Origin: PALSA-612 sp963791225
GTDB taxonomy: Bacteria > Actinomycetota > Thermoleophilia > Gaiellales > Gaiellaceae
DNA length: 64,000 nt
Reading direction: 5' to 3'
Assembly (NCBI GenBank): GCA_963791225.1
Contig: CAWBRV010000003.1
Span: 682,001 to 746,000, forward strand
In this document: piece after piece, positions 7,977-15,142 of the stretch
Numbering within the stretch: the first letter of the stretch is position 1
Layout of the letters: each line of letters starts with the position of its first letter
The notes under the pieces: model-generated
Told to the model about the DNA's origin: nothing
Databases searched by the model: none
The model's input: only the letters and a program-made list of their open reading frames with translations
Translations under genes and position numbers: made by a program

Positions 7977-8879
7977 CTATCTCCCGGTTGCCCTGTGCAG
8001 CGCCGCGACGAGCGCCCGGAGCTGGCGCGATTGCCAGTCTTGGAACGTCGCGGATGCGGGCGTGAGCGTCTCGGTGATCGTCGTGATCGGAATGCGCTTC
8101 TTGCGGGCGGAGTCGGTGATCCGCTGGACATCAGGCGTGCTGTTCTGGCTGTTGAACACCCAGACTTTGATCCGCTTGTGCGCGATCTGGCTCTGGATCG
8201 CCGTGATGTCCGCTGCGGTCGGCTCGGTGCCTTCGCTGATGGCCTTGAGAAACGACGGCGGTGTCAAGAGCTTGAGACCGAGCGCCTGGGCCAGCGGCGC
8301 GAAGATGCTCTCAGAGGCGCCGACCCGGACACCCTGGTACCTGCGCCTGATCGACGCGATCAAGCGCTTGTACTGAAAGAGCCCCAGCGACTCGAAAGCC
8401 TGTTGCTGCTGTTTGAAGTAGCCGGCGTCTTTCGGGTCTAGCTTCTTGTAGTCGAGGACGATCGCCCCGATCACCTGCTGCACGTTTGACGGCGAGTACC
8501 AGCGATGCGGATTGCCTCCCGGCTTGATCCCAACCAGATCGCCGACCGTCATCACGATCCGTCCGTGGGCCGGACTCGCAGCCAGCAGTTTCGGCGCCCA
8601 CGGGTCATAACCGATCCCGTTCACAATCGCGAGCTGCGCGCCCGCCATAGCCCGCGCATCGACAGCCGTCGGCTCGTAGTCGTGCGGATCGGTTGCCGGG
8701 TTCGTGATCACGCTCGTCACGTGAACGTGTTGGCCGCCGAGCTGCGCGGCGATGCTCCCCCAGAAGTTCTCAGCCGCAACCACCTGGATCGCGCCGGCAA
8801 CCGATGCGCCGCCGGGGCTCGACAAGGCACCTGCATAGAGCGCCGCCATTGCCAAGGCGACGACCGCGCACTTGCGCAT
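7977..8879 (-). CDS. ZnuA-like metal ABC transporter substrate-binding protein
   Basis: About 300 residues from ATG 8879, placed by GAGGAGG nine bases upstream. A signal peptide (about residues 1-25) precedes a cluster A-I/ZnuA fold with VVAAENFWGSIAAQLGG, then DPHDYEPTAVDARAM (first metal His), NGIGYDPWAPKLL, NPHRWYSPSNVQQV (second His), and C-terminal KVWVFNSQNSTPDVQRI. It should bind Zn or Mn outside the cell for an ABC importer. No znuB or znuC is present, so it is orphaned in this window. A truncated Fur-family gene and a 27-bp palindrome lie directly upstream, as expected for metal control. Confidence 0.85.
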   Translation of the reverse strand: MRKCAVVALAMAALYAGALSSPGGASVAGAIQVVAAENFWGSIAAQLGGQHVHVTSVITNPATDPHDYEPTAVDARAMAGAQLAIVNGIGYDPWAPKLLAASPAHGRIVMTVGDLVGIKPGGNPHRWYSPSNVQQVIGAIVLDYKKLDPKDAGYFKQQQQAFESLGLFQYKRLIASIRRRYQGVRVGASESIFAPLAQALGLKLLTPPSFLKAISEGTEPTAADITAIQSQIAHKRIKVWVFNSQNSTPDVQRITDSARKKRIPITTITETLTPASATFQDWQSRQLRALVAALHRATGR

Positions 8880-8917
8880 CAGCTGCAACCTCCTCTTGGA
8901 ACATCCAGAGCTGGCGC

Positions 8918-8958
8918 ACTATAGCTAACAAGACTCATTCCTGATATTAGAATGGGTC
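8918..8958. promoter_or_regulatory. Candidate metalloregulator operator between znuA-like gene and Fur remnant
   Basis: GACTCATTC (8932-8940) and GAATGGGTC (8950-8958) form an inverted repeat with one mismatch and a 9-base AT-rich spacer (CTGATATTA). It lies about 53 bp upstream of the ZnuA-like start. A TATAGT hexamer on the minus strand (8918-8923) could be its -10 box, putting the palindrome near the -35. It also overlaps the ATG of the Fur-family remnant. Size and position fit a Fur/Zur-type operator, but I cannot match it to a fixed consensus. Confidence 0.5.
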
Positions 8959-9089
8959 CGACGCAGGAGACAGCCTCGTGGGCCGAGGCGACACTGGCCT
9001 CCATCCACTCGCGAGGACATCAAAACGGGGACGCCCGCCGCGCCGTTATCGAGCTACTCGGACGGCAAGAAACGCCCGGCGTTGCTTAG
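8952..9089 (+). pseudogene. Fur-family (Zur-like) regulator, truncated to its N-terminus
   Basis: A 45-codon frame divergent from the ZnuA-like gene. It reads SWAEATLASIHSRGH...GDARRAVIELLGRQ, which is the start of the winged-helix domain of actinobacterial Fur/Zur proteins (WAE..L..L...G...G.ARRAV.ELL...). It then ends in a TAG at 9087-9089. The DNA-recognition helix, the dimerisation domain and all metal-ligand residues are missing. It is cut where the oppositely oriented secreted-protein gene ends (9086), suggesting a deletion or rearrangement at this junction. A full copy must be elsewhere if znuA-type control persists. Confidence 0.6.
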
Positions 9090-9850
9090 CTTCGAAAGCC
9101 ACCCCTTGCGATCAGATAGACGACGCCGGCCATGCCGACGATGAGCGCTAACGTGATCGCCAGCGCCAACCAGACCACTGGTTGAGTTGCTCCTCGCTCG
9201 AACCGACCCGCCACAGCCCCGATGAACGACTCCGAGGGTCGATCCGCGGAGGCGGTGCCAAACGACGGAGCGTCGGGCGCAGCAGCAGATCGCTCGGCCG
9301 GAGCCGGCACCTTGGTCACCGGTCTCCTCGCCGGCAAACCGTGTCTGCCCTCCGACCGACCGAGGCCCGGCTCCAATCGCCCGACAGCCGCTAGCGCGGC
9401 ACGCACGAGCCCAGCAGGCCCGGATCGCACAGAGATGCCACGGATCCGAGCGTCGCTCAAAAGCTTGCCAGCGCTAGCGAGTGCTAGCCCTTGCGGCATC
9501 ACCACAAGCAACGGAGCTCGAGTCACGAATTCGAGCTCAATACTGAGATAGCGCGCATAGGCGCCCGGCCGCCCATACAGCGACGTGATCGAGCCGAGAT
9601 CAGTCGATCCCGCGACCACCGCGACCTTGATCGGCGTACCGGCGCTCTGCGCCTGACCAACCAGCGTCACGAGTTGCGCTGCAAGCGATCTTGAGACAGC
9701 GACGCTCCGCGGCAAAAACACGTCCTGACTCACAAGCACATCGCTAGCCGGATCGCCGTCAGCCAACGCTCCCGGCGCGAACAGCCAACCGGCGATCAGC
9801 ACCAAGACCACTCCGACACCAGCCAGCCGCACGCCGCCAGCAAGAAACAC
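9086..9850 (-). CDS. Secreted protein with C-terminal membrane anchor; paralogue of the 9915 gene
   Basis: 254 residues from GTG 9850 (GGGAG two bases upstream). A signal peptide (about 1-30) ends before ADGDPASDVLVSQDVFLP. A domain of about 120 residues follows, with IKVAVVAGSTDLGSITSLYGRPGAYARYL and LLVVMPQG. Then comes a Pro/Ala/Ser-rich linker, a TM segment (about 227-248) and a short tail. The domain is shared with the divergent gene at 9915 (ADGDPASDYLL...IRVAVITSPYDLGSLSALW...LLVVTPNG). No named family is recognised. The fold could be distantly TPM-like, but that is speculative. It probably sits on the outer membrane face. Confidence 0.65.
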   Translation of the reverse strand: MFLAGGVRLAGVGVVLVLIAGWLFAPGALADGDPASDVLVSQDVFLPRSVAVSRSLAAQLVTLVGQAQSAGTPIKVAVVAGSTDLGSITSLYGRPGAYARYLSIELEFVTRAPLLVVMPQGLALASAGKLLSDARIRGISVRSGPAGLVRAALAAVGRLEPGLGRSEGRHGLPARRPVTKVPAPAERSAAAPDAPSFGTASADRPSESFIGAVAGRFERGATQPVVWLALAITLALIVGMAGVVYLIARGGFRS

Positions 9851-9914
9851 AACTCCCAGTCTAAGGCTCCTCGCCCAACAGGCTCACCGAGCAATCACCT
9901 AGGAAAATGGAGGC

Positions 9915-10505
9915 GTGCGGCGAACGCGCCTGATGGTGCGAACTGCGATCCGAAGATCGATGAGGTCCCACGCCCGGCTCGGGCTCTCCTTGCTTGTGGC
10001 CGTCTGCGCTTCGGCCACGCTCACGATGGCCGTGACCGCGGCTTACGCCGATGGCGATCCCGCGAGCGACTACCTCCTCACTTATCAGGTCTTCTACCCG
10101 TACTACGCCAAGACGCACAAAGCCAGCCTGGCGCAGCTGAAGTCGACCGTCGCCGACGCGAACAAGCGCCACTTCACGATCCGAGTGGCCGTGATCACCT
10201 CGCCGTACGATCTTGGCTCCCTATCAGCACTCTGGCGGAAACCGTACGCCTATTCACGATTCCTCGCGCTCGAACTCTCGTACGCATACAAAGGCCGTCT
10301 CCTTGTCGTCACGCCAAACGGATACGGCTACGTCAGGAAAACCGTGCTCGTCAAAAACACCCCGACCGTAAAGACCGCGCCCACCCAACTAAAACTGGTC
10401 CGCTCTATTCCGATCGCAAAGGGCACCGACGGTCTCTTACAGACCGCTGACAAGGCAGTTCGACTTCTCGCCAAAAATGCCGGCTACTCACTAACACCCC
10501 TGTAA
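9915..10505 (+). CDS. Secreted protein paralogous to the 9086-9850 gene
   Basis: 196 residues with an Arg-rich N-terminus and a signal peptide (hydrophobic core about 22-42, cleavage near AYA-DGDP). The mature part holds the same domain as the divergent neighbour: DGDPASDYLLTYQVFYP, IRVAVITSPYDLGSLSALWRKPYAYSRFLALEL and GRLLVVTPNGYG. It lacks the C-terminal TM anchor and is rich in Lys and Tyr. The 64-bp gap between the two starts implies shared control. Its function is unknown. A pair made of one soluble and one anchored paralogue suggests they form a complex or share a ligand. Confidence 0.65.
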   Translation: MRRTRLMVRTAIRRSMRSHARLGLSLLVAVCASATLTMAVTAAYADGDPASDYLLTYQVFYPYYAKTHKASLAQLKSTVADANKRHFTIRVAVITSPYDLGSLSALWRKPYAYSRFLALELSYAYKGRLLVVTPNGYGYVRKTVLVKNTPTVKTAPTQLKLVRSIPIAKGTDGLLQTADKAVRLLAKNAGYSLTPL

Positions 10506-10986
10506 CACCCGTACGACGGCTACCACATCCATGTTGCGTTCCTCTCCCGACCGGATGGTCGCCATCAGGTGCTTACGACGATGCCAGAAGACCAGCAAGC
10601 GAAGTATCTGTTCATGGAAGACCTGGCGGTCCGTGTTGCGCTCATCGATGCCACGGCCGTGGTCCTCATCGCTGATGTCTGGTACCTCCGTGACGTGAAG
10701 GATCTCGAACCGGGCAAACGTGCAGGTGAGTCCAAAGCACGGCGTGAAGCGCTCGAAGTGACTGCGATGAAGTCAGATGGCTCAACCCTCACACTCATCG
10801 CGCCCCTACAACAGACACGGTGATGAGATCCAGTTCGAGGGAGATACCCTCGAACTAGACGCAAAGCCCGTTTACCTTGGTCCCGTCATGCGTGTGTGGG
10901 GGATAACGCCGTTCAGCGAACAAGAGGAGATGGAACAGCTGGTGCGCGATGCCAACGGCATCTTGCCCCCTGGCCCGGATGAGTAG
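10506..10986 (+). pseudogene. Hypothetical protein lacking its start and carrying a frameshift
   Basis: Reading directly after the previous stop, the frame gives YDGYHIHVAFLSRPDG, then MPEDQQAKYLFMEDL and LIADVWYLRDVKDLEPG, to a stop near 10823. A second frame then continues HGDEIQFEGDTLELDAKP and ends at 10986. The halves join if one C is removed from the CCCC run at about 10802-10806. No start codon is found before 10569, so the N-terminus is missing or starts at GTG 10569. No family is recognised. It is either a decayed gene or a real gene with a homopolymer sequencing error. Confidence 0.45.
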
Positions 10987-11041
10987 CCCGGCTCGGCGTA
11001 GCGACTCAAAGCACTATCAGTCGGCGCGCACGCACGAAGCT

Positions 11042-11097
11042 GTCACGGCTAGTGCAGTTTTGAACCCCTCTGTCTCCTTTCCCAAACCGCGAGTATG
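11042..11097 (+). repeat. Dispersed repeat, copy C (diverged)
   Basis: The first 20 bases (TGTCACGGCTAGTGCAGTTT) equal those of copy A read on the other strand. The 27-bp core region (11054-11080) matches the A/B core at about 18 of 27 positions, and the tail CCCAAACCGCGAGTATG resembles copy B. It ends 10 bp before tRNA-Glu. Confidence 0.75.
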
Positions 11098-11106
11098 CTG
11101 GCCGCG

Positions 11107-11179
11107 GCCCCCATCGACTAGCGGCCCAGGTCACGGCCCTTTCAAGGCCGTAGCGCGGGTTCGAATCCCGCTGGGGGCA
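11107..11179 (+). tRNA. tRNA-Glu (anticodon TTC)
   Basis: A full 73-nt cloverleaf. The acceptor stem pairs GCCCCCA with TGGGGGC, and the discriminator is A. The anticodon stem CGGCC/GGCCG encloses CTTTCAA with anticodon TTC. The T-arm is GCGGG-TTCGAAT-CCCGC. CCA is not encoded. The last base abuts the stop codon of the oppositely oriented MFS gene. Confidence 0.95.
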
Positions 11180-12433
11180 CTACGCAGAGTCGGGGACGGG
11201 CCGCTGGGGCGCGTGCTCGAGCTCTGCGAGGCTGGGCGCATTCCGGATCGCCGCGCTCAGCGTCCCCCACAGCGCGAGCGCGAGGCCGAACGCGGCGAAC
11301 ACGGCCACCGTCACCCGAGCGGACGTCGCGCTGAGCAGGAGCCCGGCCAGTAGTGGGCCGAACGGTGAGACGAGCAGCGAGATCGTGCGGGCGGCACTGT
11401 CCACCCGGCCGATCAGCCGGTCGGGCGTCATCGCCGTCCGGTAGCCGTGGACGACGGAGTCCGTGGACGGGGCCGTCAGCGTGATCGGCAGGATGCTCGC
11501 AGCGAGCACGTAGACGCTCGGCCAGATCAGGAACACCACGCACCCGGTCCAGGTCCAGAGCTCCATCAGCAGGATCGTGCGGACCGAGAACGTGCGTCGA
11601 CTGAACGCCGAGAGGGCAGAGCCGACGAGCAGGCAGGCTCCGAACACCGCCGTGACGAGTCCGATCTGTCCGCCCGTGAGACCCTGCCGCGTTCCGACGA
11701 CCACGATGACGAGGTACAGGCCGGGGAAGACGAGGTTCCCGATCCCGAACAGGAGCGCGCACGTTCGGAGGAACGGCTGCCGCCAGAGATAGGAGAGGCC
11801 TTCGGCGATCTCGGCGCGGAGGCGCGTGCCGGTTCGCTCGCGTTGCTCCTGGAACGGCGTGCGCATCAGGAGCAGCGAGATCGTGGAGAAACCGTACGAC
11901 AGCGCGTCGACGGCAAAGGGCACCGCCCGTCCGATCGTGAACAGAGCGCCGCCGAGCGGCGGCCCGACAATCAGCACGACGGACTGTCGCGCGGTCGTGG
12001 TCGCCACTGCTGCCGGCATCTGCGGCGCCGGAACGACGGAGCGGAGCGCTCCCGCCTGGGCGCCCGCGAAGACCGACGACGCGGCCCCTTCGACGAACGC
12101 GACCACGACGATTTGCCAGAAGACGACCGTGCCGGCTGCGATCGTCGCGGCGAGGCTCGCGATCGCGAGCACGCGGACCGCGTCGGCGGCGACCATCAGC
12201 CGCTTCCGGTTCCACCGGTCGGCGGCCGCCCCTGCGAGCAGGCCGAAGAGCGGGTACGGCACGACGCGCGCGAACCCGACGATGCCGGCCTTCGCCGGCG
12301 AGTGCGTCAGCGCCAGGACGAGCAGCGGGTACGCGATCGACGACGTCTGCGTTCCCGCCGTCGAGAGCAGCTGCCCGAGCTGCAGAAGGACGAAGTCGCG
12401 GTTTCGGCGGAGCGGCGTGTGAGGCACGGCCAC
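11180..12433 (-). CDS. Major facilitator superfamily exporter
   Basis: About 417 residues from GTG 12433, with about 12 TM segments. The loop after TM2 reads GLLAGAAADRWNRKRLM, matching MFS motif A (G..aDr..rr). The layout and the N-terminal PLRRNRDFVLLQLGQLLSTAGTQ are typical of the DHA3/Bcr-like MFS exporters of actinobacteria, which pump out drugs or metabolites; the substrate is unknown. The frame stays open upstream, but the divergent GH5-like gene starts at 12456 and homology begins at about PLRRNRDF, so 12433 is chosen. Its stop directly touches the 3' end of tRNA-Glu. Confidence 0.85.
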   Translation of the reverse strand: MAVPHTPLRRNRDFVLLQLGQLLSTAGTQTSSIAYPLLVLALTHSPAKAGIVGFARVVPYPLFGLLAGAAADRWNRKRLMVAADAVRVLAIASLAATIAAGTVVFWQIVVVAFVEGAASSVFAGAQAGALRSVVPAPQMPAAVATTTARQSVVLIVGPPLGGALFTIGRAVPFAVDALSYGFSTISLLLMRTPFQEQRERTGTRLRAEIAEGLSYLWRQPFLRTCALLFGIGNLVFPGLYLVIVVVGTRQGLTGGQIGLVTAVFGACLLVGSALSAFSRRTFSVRTILLMELWTWTGCVVFLIWPSVYVLAASILPITLTAPSTDSVVHGYRTAMTPDRLIGRVDSAARTISLLVSPFGPLLAGLLLSATSARVTVAVFAAFGLALALWGTLSAAIRNAPSLAELEHAPQRPVPDSA

Positions 12434-12455
12434 GGAGCCTAGGCAGAATGGGCCG

Positions 12456-13910
12456 ATGCGGCTCGGATTCGTCGTTGCGCTCCTGGCGCTCGTCCTCTTC
12501 GTCGCATCCGCCCCCGGGTCGTCCCGGCCGACCGGATTCGTCACCCGCGCCGGCGCCGGGCTCCAGCTCGACGGCAAGCCGTTCCGCTTCGGCGGGGCCA
12601 ACATCGAGTGGCTCGGCCTGGCGGGCTACGGGCCTGCCGATCCCGTCGGGCCGCACTACGCCAGCAACTACGAGATCGACGACGCGCTGACGACCGCGAA
12701 GGAGATGGGCGTCCGCGTCGTCCGTAGCCAGACGATGGGCGACTCGGTCGGCTGCGACGCCTGCCTCGAGCCCGCGCTCGGCCAGTTCAACCAGGCGGCG
12801 TTCGAGCGCGTCGACTACGCGCTCCGCGCGGCCCGCGATCGTGGCATCAGGATCATCCCGACGATCGTCGGCGACGACGCCCGCGACGGCGGCTCGGGCT
12901 GCGTGTATCTCGGCTGGCGCGAGATCGACGTCCCGGGCTGCTCGATCATCCGCATGGATCCGTTCTGGACCGACTCGACCGTGCTCGGTGACGTCGAGGA
13001 GCACATCAAGGCGCTGCTCGACCACGTGAACGTGTACACGGGCGTCGCGTACAAGGACGACCCGACCATCCTCGGCTGGGACCTCCTGAACGGCGGCGGC
13101 AGCCCGACGCCCTGGACGAGACAGATCGCCCAGTACGTCCGCTCGCTGGACGGGCATCACCTGATCCTCTCCGGAGCCGCGAACGTCGGCCTCGCGGCTG
13201 TCGATGCATGCGTCTCGTTCGTCTATCCGCACTGGTCCCTGCCGCTGTCGTTCGTCCAGAACTGGATCGCAGCCTGTCGCTCGGCCGGGAAGCCCTACAT
13301 CGTCTACGAGTACGGCTGGGATCTGACCAACTTCGCGACGCGCCCTTCGCTCAGCGGCTTCCTCGCGACCCTCCTGGCCGATCCGGAGATCGCCGGCGAC
13401 GCGTTCTGGGCGCTCGAGGCGCACGCCGACGGGCACGGGTGGCTGCTGATACCCGCCGACACCTCGGATCCCGCCATCGCGCGAACCGGGGAGAGCGGTC
13501 AGTGGTGGGCGATGTACTACACCGGCATCCAGACGCTCGTCATGTCTGCACGCGACATGGCGGGACGCGCTCAGACGATCCGCAGCCACAACTACGCGAT
13601 GGACGGCGCCTTACGGCGCCCTCGCCACGCGATTCCGCCGGCGCCGACGGTGACTTCGGCTGCGTCTTCCTCCGGCTCCGGCGGAGTCAAGGTGTACTGG
13701 CAGGGCTCGGCCGGCGCCGGGAATTACACCGTCCAGCGTGCCGCCACCGCACGGGGCCCGTGGAGAACGCTGTGCAAGCGGTGTGCGACCGACCTCGGCG
13801 ACGGCTTCGTCGACCGCGTTCCGGGCACGAAGCGGGCGTGGTACCGGGTCGTCCCGTACAACCTGGACGGGAAAGCAGGCCCCGCCTCCAAGCCGGTCCG
13901 CGCGAGCTAG
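12456..13910 (+). CDS. Secreted GH5-like protein with C-terminal beta-sandwich; acid/base Glu missing
   Basis: 484 residues. A signal peptide (about 1-23) precedes a (beta/alpha)8 domain of the GH5 mannanase/cellulase type: FRFGGANIEWLGLAG, YEIDDALTTAKEMGVRVVRSQ, then ILGWDLLNGGG near residue 210, and YIVYEYGWD near 283. The latter keeps the nucleophile-type Glu. A typical family member has N-E-(P/L) at the acid/base site, but here the motif reads LLNGGG with no Glu. A fibronectin-III-like domain fills about 400-484. It may be a carbohydrate-binding pseudoenzyme or use another acid residue. It is divergent from the MFS gene, 22 bp apart, and ends 12 bp before tRNA-Val. Confidence 0.75.
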   Translation: MRLGFVVALLALVLFVASAPGSSRPTGFVTRAGAGLQLDGKPFRFGGANIEWLGLAGYGPADPVGPHYASNYEIDDALTTAKEMGVRVVRSQTMGDSVGCDACLEPALGQFNQAAFERVDYALRAARDRGIRIIPTIVGDDARDGGSGCVYLGWREIDVPGCSIIRMDPFWTDSTVLGDVEEHIKALLDHVNVYTGVAYKDDPTILGWDLLNGGGSPTPWTRQIAQYVRSLDGHHLILSGAANVGLAAVDACVSFVYPHWSLPLSFVQNWIAACRSAGKPYIVYEYGWDLTNFATRPSLSGFLATLLADPEIAGDAFWALEAHADGHGWLLIPADTSDPAIARTGESGQWWAMYYTGIQTLVMSARDMAGRAQTIRSHNYAMDGALRRPRHAIPPAPTVTSAASSSGSGGVKVYWQGSAGAGNYTVQRAATARGPWRTLCKRCATDLGDGFVDRVPGTKRAWYRVVPYNLDGKAGPASKPVRAS

Positions 13911-13922
13911 CGTTCAGGACGA

Positions 13923-13995
13923 GGGCGGTTAGCTCAGCTGGGAGAGCGCCTGGTTTACACCCAGGAGGTCGGCGGTTCGACCCCGTCACCGCCCA
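13923..13995 (+). tRNA. tRNA-Val (anticodon TAC)
   Basis: A 73-nt cloverleaf. The acceptor stem pairs GGGCGGT with ACCGCCC, discriminator A. The anticodon stem CCTGG/CCAGG encloses TTTACAC (anticodon TAC). The T-arm is GGCGG-TTCGACC-CCGTC. CCA is not encoded. A degenerate copy of its 3' half occurs at 18335-18373. Confidence 0.95.
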
Positions 13996-14121
13996 TAGGA
14001 CGAAAGACCTGGAAATAACCATGTTGACAATGGAGATCGATCCTTGGAACCTGCCGATGTGACACGGTTCTGACACACCCAGGGACGCAGACCGCTCGTG
14101 AAACCTGACTAAATCGACGTT

Positions 14122-14163
14122 CTTTTAATCTCAAGGTCGCTGGTTCGAGTCCAGCCCGGCCCA
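14122..14163 (+). repeat. 3' half of a tRNA-Lys(TTT)-like gene; probable attachment-site remnant
   Basis: The sequence runs from the anticodon loop (CTTTTAA, anticodon TTT) through the 3' anticodon strand TCTCA and a full T-arm (GCTGG-TTCGAGT-CCAGC) to an acceptor strand CCGGCCC plus A. The 5' half needed to pair (GGGCCGG..., T-G-A-G-A) is absent upstream. Homology starting at the anticodon loop and ending at the discriminator is the usual extent of a tyrosine-recombinase att core in a tRNA gene. The intact tRNA-Lys must lie outside the window. Confidence 0.65.
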
Positions 14164-14235
14164 TCGCAGAAGGGCCTGCAAATCAAATACTTCTATAAGC
14201 AGGGTCTAGCCCGGACACACGGCTAACAGGGCTAG

Positions 14236-14256
14236 GGGGCAACAGACGGGGCAACA
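14236..14256 (+). repeat. Two direct GGGGCAACA repeats near the tRNA fragment
   Basis: GGGGCAACA occurs at 14236-14244 and 14248-14256, period 12. Just upstream CTAGCCC and GGGCTAG form a spaced inverted repeat. Short G-rich direct repeats beside tRNA-derived att cores commonly serve as integrase arm sites. That role is inferred; no integrase gene is nearby. Confidence 0.45.
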
Positions 14257-14262
14257 CGCTCC

Positions 14263-14286
14263 AGAAGGAGTCCCTCTTCTTTTTTT
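14263..14286 (+). terminator. Possible intrinsic terminator
   Basis: AGAAG (14263-14267) can pair with CTTCT (14276-14280), followed by a run of T to 14286. The stem is short (5 bp plus a G-T pair), but the T-run is unusual in this GC-rich window. The remainder of 13996-14465 shows no gene. Confidence 0.45.
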
Positions 14287-14465
14287 GTTCAAGTTCCGCG
14301 CGCGCGCGGGAAACGGCGTGCATGCGCCTCGATAGCCGCGTAGGTCAACCAACGCGCGGGGCTACGGCCTCGTGCACAAGAAGTTGCGGGAGCGGTGGGC
14401 CGGGCAGGTGAAGGCGGGCACGACCGCGTGCCCGCCTCCCCGTTCTCCAGAGTTCGGCGTCGGGA

Positions 14466-14750
14466 CTAGGCGGTCATGAGCCGGAGAACCTCGAAGTACG
14501 AGATCACAGGCTCAGCACCGGCGCCGACACCAAGCTCTTCTCGGACGGCGCGAACCTTCTCGGCCCACGCCTCGGCCTGCTCCCGGGTGTCCCAGACCTC
14601 GATGATCCGAACCTTGCCGTCGTCGCCCTTGGCGGCGATATGAACCTTCCCGCCAGGCGGCGGATTGTTCTCGTCAACACCGAGCCGAGTCCGAATCTGG
14701 TCGTACTGCTCGGGCGTCGCCGGCGTCTCGATGATCCGGCAGATGGACAT
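14466..14750 (-). CDS. Small ABM-like dimeric alpha/beta-barrel protein
   Basis: About 94 residues from ATG 14750, which follows GAGGAGG with a six-base gap. The pattern is a short beta strand (ICRIIETP), a helix starting TPEQYDQIRTRLG, a strand-turn with KVHIAAKGDDGKVRIIEVWDTREQAEAW, a second helix, and a final strand VISYFEVLRL. This matches small ferredoxin-like dimeric barrel proteins (ABM/EthD type). Such proteins range from monooxygenases to non-catalytic stress proteins. No catalytic residue set is obvious, so the role is unknown. It lies inside the island-like stretch as a single gene. Confidence 0.65.
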   Translation of the reverse strand: MSICRIIETPATPEQYDQIRTRLGVDENNPPPGGKVHIAAKGDDGKVRIIEVWDTREQAEAWAEKVRAVREELGVGAGAEPVISYFEVLRLMTA

Positions 14751-14878
14751 TGCGCCTCCTCTAGTCGGTTGCCCCGCGGCTGTGATCACTACTTGCTTCC
14801 GTGTGGATCCACTCGGGGCGGGTCAATCGTCACCGCGACGACCAGCGTAGCCCGCGACAGCCCGCCGCGAGAAAAAGC

Positions 14879-15067
14879 GTGCAACTCATCCGGGGGCGCG
14901 ACCTCGAGGCGGACTGGCTAGACGCCGACGTCTCGAAAGAGCATGCGTTGTCGCTGCTCGGGCAGTATCCGGCTGAGGCGATGGTTGCAGCCGCGGCTTC
15001 GCCGCTTGTGAACTCGGTTCGGAACGACGATCCGGGTTTGCTGATCGCAGACCGAATCGCTGCCTAG
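14879..15067 (+). pseudogene. SRAP (YedK/HMCES-type) peptidase, C-terminal remnant
   Basis: The frame ending at 15067 reads about 62 residues with DWLDADVSKEHALSLL, then PAEAMVAAAASPLVNSVRNDD and PGLL. The W-L-D-x-D-V segment followed by P-A-x-A-M and V-N-S-V-R-N-D-D-P is the C-terminal signature of SRAP proteins, which crosslink to abasic sites in single-stranded DNA. The N-terminal catalytic Cys2 and about 150 upstream residues are missing. The frame stays open to 14801, but that part does not look like SRAP. I call it a remnant left by rearrangement in the island-like region. Confidence 0.6.
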
Positions 15068-15142
15068 CCGGCTGTCGCTTGTTCGCAAGCGGCGACATTT
15101 GTCCAACGGGGCTGAGAGAGAGCGTTTGGTGCGAGAGCGGCG

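Noticed and set aside
7849..8376. Plus-strand frame opposite the ZnuA-like gene
   Set aside because: No domain or signal; the minus strand has a full binding protein with a good ribosome site.
11142..13589. 815-codon minus-strand open frame across the MFS and GH5-like genes
   Set aside because: It crosses tRNA-Glu and two unrelated genes and shows no domain; it is caused by codon bias.
13955..14164. Open frame starting MGRAGLEPATLRL on the minus strand
   Set aside because: It is the well-known spurious translation of a tRNA 3' end and covers the tRNA-Lys-like fragment.
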